A stretch of DNA of 46,510 bases from NCBI GenBank assembly GCA_022763825.1, contig JALEQX010000008.1:1-46510 (forward strand). Reading direction: 5' to 3'. A model generated the notes under the pieces. It did not search any database, was not told the origin of the DNA, and saw only the letters and a program-made list of their open reading frames with translations. Source of the stretch: Oscillospiraceae bacterium. GTDB lineage: Bacteria; Bacillota; Clostridia; Oscillospirales; Acutalibacteraceae. The position numbers and the translations under genes were made by a program. Positions 42,827 through 46,510 of this stretch are shown here, one piece after another; positions within the stretch are counted from its first letter, which is position 1, and each line of letters begins with the position of its first letter.

Positions 42827-42860
42827 ATTACAAATGTATTTTTGACCTCGCTCTCACCGA

Positions 42861-43157
42861 TTAAAACATACCGTCAAAGAACTCGATGGTCTTTGAATCC
42901 TCTGTGAGGGTTACGATAGCTTTCTTCCATGAAGCGGTATAACCGGAGAATCTGCCGTAGTGACGCTCCTTGCCTCTGCAGTTGATCGTGTTAACGGATT
43001 TAACCTTAACGTCGAAAAGCTTTTCGCAGGCGGCGGCAACGTCGATTTTGGTAGCGTCCTTGGCTACTGCAAAAGTATACTTTTTATCGGCGATACCGAG
43101 CATACTTTCTTCAGTGATGATCGGGCGGATGATTACGTCCTGTGCGATCTTGCTCAT
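42861..43157 (-). CDS. rplW: 50S ribosomal protein L23
   Basis: L23 sits at the tunnel exit and is the docking site for trigger factor and SRP. It starts MSKIAQDVIIRPIITEESML and has KYTFAVAKDATKIDVAAACE and RYGRFSGYTASWKKAIVTL-like segments. At 98 residues it is complete. Its start overlaps the end of rplD by 4 bp (ATGA-type coupling). Confidence 0.97.
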   Translation of the reverse strand: MSKIAQDVIIRPIITEESMLGIADKKYTFAVAKDATKIDVAAACEKLFDVKVKSVNTINCRGKERHYGRFSGYTASWKKAIVTLTEDSKTIEFFDGMF

Positions 43158-43777
43158 GCATATACCTCCTCGATCTTTGCAACGGCATCCTTGAGGATGA
43201 TAAGAGAGTCGCAGTTAAGAAGGTCGTAAACGTTAAGAGTGTTTACAAGAGTAACCTTTGCGCCTGCGATGTTTCTCGCGCTGCGGTAAATGATATCGTT
43301 CTTCTCGGGAAGAACTATAAGAGCTTTCTTAGCGGCTCCGACTGCGGAGAGCATCTTAGCGATCTCCTTGGTCTTGATCTCTGCAAGCTCAAGAGAATCG
43401 AGAACGATTATCTCGTTGTCAGCAAGCTTTGCCGAGAAAGCGGACTTCATAGCGAGTCTTCTTACTTTCTTATTGATAGTGAAGCTGTAGCTTCTGGGCT
43501 TGGGACCGAGAGCGATACCGCCGTGATACCACTGGGGAGCTCTGGTCGAACCCTGACGGGCTCTGCCGGTGCCCTTCTGTCTCCAGGGCTTCTTTCCACC
43601 GCCGGATACTTCGGAACGTGTAAGCGTTGACTGAGTACCCTGACGCTGATTTGCAAGATAATTTACAACAGCGATGTGCATAGCGGAGGTGTTGGGTTCG
43701 ATAGCGAAGATTTCGTCCTTAAGCGTAAGCTCTGAGACTTTTTCGCCGGCCATGTTGACTACTGATACATTTGCCAT
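43154..43777 (-). CDS. rplD: 50S ribosomal protein L4
   Basis: L4 extends a loop into the exit tunnel and, in E. coli, represses the S10 operon by attenuating transcription in its leader. The tunnel loop region reads RSEVSGGGKKPWRQKGTGRA and is followed by RQGSTRAPQWYHGGIALGPK. At 207 residues it is complete. It is the natural candidate regulator of the leader at 44839-45144. Confidence 0.98.
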   Translation of the reverse strand: MANVSVVNMAGEKVSELTLKDEIFAIEPNTSAMHIAVVNYLANQRQGTQSTLTRSEVSGGGKKPWRQKGTGRARQGSTRAPQWYHGGIALGPKPRSYSFTINKKVRRLAMKSAFSAKLADNEIIVLDSLELAEIKTKEIAKMLSAVGAAKKALIVLPEKNDIIYRSARNIAGAKVTLVNTLNVYDLLNCDSLIILKDAVAKIEEVYA

Positions 43778-43790
43778 TTACTTTTCCTCC

Positions 43791-44426
43791 TTACGCTTTT
43801 TTCTTGCTGTCTGCGATAACAACGATTCCGCCCTTGGGTCCGGGGATTGCTCCGCGAACGGCGATGAGGTTGTTTTCCGCATCAACTTTTACGATATCGA
43901 GATTCTGCACGGTAACTCTCTCCGCGCCGAGGTGTCCGGCAAGCTTCTTGCCTTTGAATACTCTCGAGGGATCCGAGCATGCGCCCAGAGAACCTGCGTG
44001 TCTTGCGACGGGGCCGGTACCGTGAGTTTCCTTAAGTCTTGAGAAATTCCATCTCTTGATCGCGCCTGCCGTACCTTTACCCTTGCTGGTACCGATAACG
44101 TCTACCTTGTCTCCTGCCGAGAAAACGTCGGCCTTGACAATTGCGCCGAGCTCATAAGCGTCGCAGTCTGCGAATCTGAACTCTTTAAGTACCTTCTTGG
44201 GAGCTACGTCCGACTTTGCGAAGTGACCCTTGAGGGGTTTGGTTACGCGGGTGACCTTCTGGTCGCCGTAACCGAGCTGAACTGCGGTGTAGCCGTCTTT
44301 TTCAGCTGTCTTTTTCTGTACTACCGGGCACGGACCTGCTTCTACGACGGTAACGGGAACAACTTTTCCGTTCTCGTCAAAGATCTGAGTCATGCCGATC
44401 TTTTTACCGATAATACCTTTCTGCAT
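43791..44426 (-). CDS. rplC: 50S ribosomal protein L3
   Basis: L3 reaches towards the peptidyl-transferase centre. It starts [20 protein letters not shown] and has [20 protein letters not shown] followed by [20 protein letters not shown], the family core. At 211 residues it is complete. A 100-bp spacer with overlapping palindromes separates it from rpsJ. Confidence 0.98.
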   Translation of the reverse strand: MQKGIIGKKIGMTQIFDENGKVVPVTVVEAGPCPVVQKKTAEKDGYTAVQLGYGDQKVTRVTKPLKGHFAKSDVAPKKVLKEFRFADCDAYELGAIVKADVFSAGDKVDVIGTSKGKGTAGAIKRWNFSRLKETHGTGPVARHAGSLGACSDPSRVFKGKKLAGHLGAERVTVQNLDIVKVDAENNLIAVRGAIPGPKGGIVVIADSKKKA

Positions 44427-44452
44427 TTGTTTTTCCTCCTGTCAGATTATTG

Positions 44453-44476
44453 GTTGACCGTTCGGTCAACTTGACC
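44453..44476. promoter_or_regulatory. Overlapping palindromes in the rpsJ-rplC spacer
   Basis: GTTGACCG (44453-44460), TT and CGGTCAAC (44463-44470) form a perfect 8-bp inverted repeat, and GGTCAA-C-TTGACC (44464-44476) forms a second one sharing the middle half-site. In RNA only one of the two hairpins can form at a time. As DNA the layout resembles a repressor operator with three half-sites. It lies about 30-50 bases before the rplC start. Confidence 0.55.
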
Positions 44477-44526
44477 TGTCGTACATATATGCAAAATATA
44501 TACTACACAAATTTTGTTTAGGCGTA

Positions 44527-44838
44527 TCAGAGCTTAATCTCGATGTCTACGCCTGCGGGAAGTTCAAGAGCGGTGAGAGCCTCAACAGTCTTGTTTGAGG
44601 GTCTGAGAATGTCGATGAGTCTCTTGTGAGTTCTCTGCTCGAACTGCTCTCTGGAATCCTTGTCCTTGTGAACCGAACGAAGGATGGTAACAACTTCCTT
44701 TTCGGTGGGAAGGGGTACGGGACCCGATACCTGCGCGCCTGTGCGCTTTGCGGTCTCAACGATCTTTTCCGCCGCTTTGTCGACGAGGGAGTGATCGTAA
44801 CCTTTAAGTCTGATTCTGATCTTTTCCTTAACTGCCAT
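44527..44838 (-). CDS. rpsJ: 30S ribosomal protein S10 (NusE)
   Basis: S10 is in the head of the small subunit and also acts as NusE in transcription antitermination. It has [37 protein letters not shown] and [20 protein letters not shown], all family signatures. At 103 residues it is complete. It heads the S10-spc-alpha cluster behind a leader of about 305 bases. AGGAGG lies 9 bases before the ATG. Confidence 0.98.
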   Translation of the reverse strand: MAVKEKIRIRLKGYDHSLVDKAAEKIVETAKRTGAQVSGPVPLPTEKEVVTILRSVHKDKDSREQFEQRTHKRLIDILRPSNKTVEALTALELPAGVDIEIKL

Positions 44839-45144
44839 GTTGGTTTGCCTCCTATTAGATAAGTAATGGCGGGCTTCTCGGATTTACACGCGTCCGGGTG
44901 TTTCCACCCCTCACGTTTAAAAAACCGGAAATCCATATTTCCGGGTCAGCATACTAAAATCCGTGCCGAAAGAGCCGTTTTTCCGCGTTAAGGCACAGAA
45001 AAAGCCCGTAAATCGGCATAATTTCGCCCGGTTTAAAATCGGACATACTCCGCGGAAATTCCCTGCATCGAGTGCAGCCACCTTCCGCATCATCGCATGT
45101 AATCCTGCGTAACGGGCATAGCAACCCCTATCCCATTCGCAAGC
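44839..45144 (-). promoter_or_regulatory. S10 operon leader with probable attenuator
   Basis: The predicted transcript from the promoter at 45151-45179 starts near 45144 and has about 305 untranslated bases. In order it folds into: hairpin P1 (45107-45140; GGGATAG with CTATGCCC); P2 (45052-45088; GCGGAA with TTCCGC around CTGCA/TGCAG); a stem GTGCC/GGCAC; an intrinsic terminator (44919-44944); and a GGGTG-GAAA-CACCC tetraloop hairpin (44896-44909). The sequence ATTTCCG of P2 (45053-45059) is complementary to CGGAAAT in the 5' arm of the terminator, so P2 and terminator together compete with an antiterminator. Control by an r-protein such as L4 is inference. Confidence 0.65.
44919..44944 (-). 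terminator. Intrinsic terminator inside the S10 leader
   Basis: On the minus strand CCGGAAAT and ATTTCCGG form a perfect 8-bp stem with loop ATGG, followed by six Ts. It lies about 80 bases before rpsJ and after the promoter, so it must be bypassed for the cluster to be expressed. Confidence 0.85.
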
Positions 45145-45150
45145 TTATAC

Positions 45151-45179
45151 ATTCTATCATATATTTTTGTATAATGCAA
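45151..45179 (-). promoter_or_regulatory. Probable S10 operon promoter
   Basis: On the minus strand TTGCAT (45174-45179) and TAGAAT (45151-45156, one mismatch) are 17 bp apart. Upstream the DNA is rich in A and T runs (45180-45240), which could serve as an UP element expected for a ribosomal protein promoter. Confidence 0.6.
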
Positions 45180-45490
45180 CAATTTTTTCTAAAAAAATTC
45201 AGCGGTTTAACGGTTTTTTTAAATTTTGTTGTTTGCACTAATATAATATAGAATTTGAATTAATTATTGTTGATATTTTACAAACAAATAAACCGCGCTT
45301 TCGCAGTTTCTTTCGCTACATATGAGCATATATAAATATGTATTGTATTTTAAAATAAATATATAGAGTTGTCAAGAAAAAATCGAGAGCTTAACAATTA
45401 ATGCAAGCCCTCGATTTTTTTCTAAACCAATCACCTGATATTAAGTATTCAAAATAAAGCGATTGATTAATAATTTATTTGTTTTTATTA
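45180..45490. other. AT-rich intergenic region without a gene
   Basis: Apart from the terminator at 45377-45420 and the probable UP-like A/T tracts next to the S10 promoter, nothing coding is seen. A short CGC-rich stretch (CCGCGCTTTCGCAG near 45294) interrupts the AT-rich sequence. Confidence 0.6.
45377..45420 (-). terminator. Terminator of the BspA-like surface protein gene
   Basis: AAAAAATCGAGAGCTT (45377-45392) and AAGCCCTCGATTTTTT (45405-45420) form a long stem with one mismatch over a 12-base loop. T-runs on both strands make it bidirectional. It lies about 70 bp past the stop at 45491. Confidence 0.88.
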
Positions 45491-46510
45491 TCAGCGCTGA
45501 AATAATGACCGTAAAAAATCCAATATATGAATAAGCAATCTCTCGATATCATTCATAATATTTTTCATTTTCTCGCTGAGAGTCATAGAAATTTTCGAAC
45601 CGCATATATCACAAACATAATCGTCATCATTATCAACATGATCTAGTATAGGAATTTCACGCTGTGCAACAAGAATTTTACCGCAAACGGCACATTTCAC
45701 ACCGTCAGTAAGTCCCGCTTCGGTACAAGTCGCAGGTTTACCGATAATCGCAATTTCTTTATGCCCTAAAGCAGAAATCTCTTTCTGTACTTTTATAACT
45801 TTACCGCAAACAGAACACTTGACACCATCAGTAAGTCCTTTTTCAGTACACGTTGCGGTCTTTCCACTAATCTTAATCTCTTTATGCCCTAAAGCAGGAA
45901 TATCTTTCTGTGCGGTAAGAATCTTACCGCAAACAGAACACTTAGTGCCATCAGTAAGTCCTTTTTCAGTACATGTTGCATTTTTTCCGTCAATTCTGAC
46001 TTCATTGTGATTTAAAATGGGAGTTTTCTCACCGGTACTTATTACAGAATCACAGGTTTTACAGCACAAATCTCCTGTATATCCTTGTTCTGTGCATGTT
46101 GCGGATTTCGCATTTCGGATTTCTGTATCAGCATGTTTACATAATAGATCAATAAATCTAATCCCGTTATTATTTGCGTATTCTTCAGAAGTACTTCCTA
46201 AATAACCATGAATAATAACCCCTTCTATCAATGAGGAACTATAATATCCAAATGCTTTTTCACCTATATTAACTTCCGAATTTTTTATTGTAATATTTTT
46301 TAAGTTTGAACAATCAAGGAATGCCTCATCCCCCACATATGAAACAGTTTCTGACAATTCAATTGATTTCAATTCTCCACATCCCTCAAATGCTTTTTTA
46401 TCTATTACAGCAAGATTTTTTGACATTGTGAAATCGGACAAATCAAAACAATATCTAAAAGCACCCTGTTCTAATTCTACAACACTATCCGGTAAAATAA
46501 CGCTTTGTAG
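45491..46510 (-). CDS. BspA-like leucine-rich repeat surface protein, 5' end cut by window edge
   Basis: The open frame runs to the right edge, giving 339 C-terminal residues. The first 105 are LRR_5/BspA-type repeats (for example VILPDSVVELEQGAFRYC, then KNLAVIDKKAFEGCGELKSI). Four repeats of about 43 residues follow, each with ATCTE-G-T-G-KC-VCGK, where the cysteines in TCTE and KCxVC suggest a small zinc-ribbon-like module. After a last DYVCDICGSK the protein ends in a hydrophobic/amphipathic helix (IMNDIERLLIHILDFLRSLF). Such proteins are secreted and may bind host or cell-surface ligands. An internal TTG at 46441 could be mistaken for the start, but the LRR pattern continues upstream of it. 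The gene is AT-rich. Confidence 0.85.
   Translation of the reverse strand, partial: LQSVILPDSVVELEQGAFRYCFDLSDFTMSKNLAVIDKKAFEGCGELKSIELSETVSYVGDEAFLDCSNLKNITIKNSEVNIGEKAFGYYSSSLIEGVIIHGYLGSTSEEYANNNGIRFIDLLCKHADTEIRNAKSATCTEQGYTGDLCCKTCDSVISTGEKTPILNHNEVRIDGKNATCTEKGLTDGTKCSVCGKILTAQKDIPALGHKEIKISGKTATCTEKGLTDGVKCSVCGKVIKVQKEISALGHKEIAIIGKPATCTEAGLTDGVKCAVCGKILVAQREIPILDHVDNDDDYVCDICGSKISMTLSEKMKNIMNDIERLLIHILDFLRSLFQR

Noticed and set aside
46432-46441. TTG at 46441 as start of the BspA-like gene
   Set aside because: Leucine-rich repeat sequence continues in frame upstream to the window edge, so the gene is cut by the edge.

Overview
This 46.5 kb window looks like chromosomal DNA from a low-to-mid G+C Firmicute of class Clostridia, probably an uncultured gut Oscillospirales/Ruminococcaceae-like bacterium. 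The evidence is the Gram-positive S10-spc-alpha order (map, KOW protein, infA, rpmJ, rpsM, rpsK, rpsD, rpoA, rplQ), the zinc-type S14, C+ S4 and L36, strong AGGAGG ribosome sites, TTG/GTG starts, a dockerin/Ig-domain secreted protein, a BspA-like leucine-rich repeat surface protein and a DUF3048 lipoprotein. No rRNA, tRNA or CRISPR array was recognised.

Layout. (1) 1-6.4 kb, minus strand: Ig/dockerin secreted protein, nth, secA and guaA (guaA is cut by the left edge), starting from a perfect consensus promoter. (2) 6.4-11.9 kb, plus strand: an alpha/beta-hydrolase (LCAT-like), an ABC ATPase/permease pair, a cyclase-family hydrolase, a DUF3048 lipoprotein and luxS, closed by a strong terminator. 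(3) 11.7-12.4 kb: a gene-free, repeat-rich spacer with REP-like hairpins. (4) 12.4-15.3 kb, plus: murA, a YycJ/WalJ-type metallo-hydrolase, rlmH. (5) 15.3-20.5 kb: an OGG1-type 8-oxoguanine glycosylase, a small predicted membrane protein, and the tRNA-modification cluster mnmG-mnmE-tadA. (6) 20.6-21.7 kb: a horizontally acquired-looking AbiF/Abi_2 abortive-infection locus with its own perfect promoter and a small terminated structured RNA directly upstream of the HEPN protein. (7) 21.8-29.3 kb: degenerate DUF4353-like pseudogene, a heterodimeric ABC exporter pair, an abundant-looking secreted beta-helix protein, then a patchwork of gene remnants (tyrosine recombinase, BspA repeats, DUF4143 ATPase). 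(8) 29.3-45.2 kb, minus: the complete S10-spc-alpha ribosomal protein supercluster, 31 genes from rpsJ to rplQ. It is preceded by a ~305-nt leader containing an intrinsic terminator and a possible competing antiterminator. (9) 45.4-46.5 kb, minus: C-terminal part of a BspA-like surface protein with zinc-ribbon-like repeats, cut by the right edge.

Most attention is deserved by the abiF-RNA/HEPN locus, the S10 leader that looks like a transcription attenuator, two structured spacers inside the ribosomal cluster, the TTGAAC repeat array upstream of the small membrane protein, and a similar hydrophobic/amphipathic C-terminal tail on two unrelated secreted proteins. All calls come from reading the sequence and from family knowledge; no database search was run.
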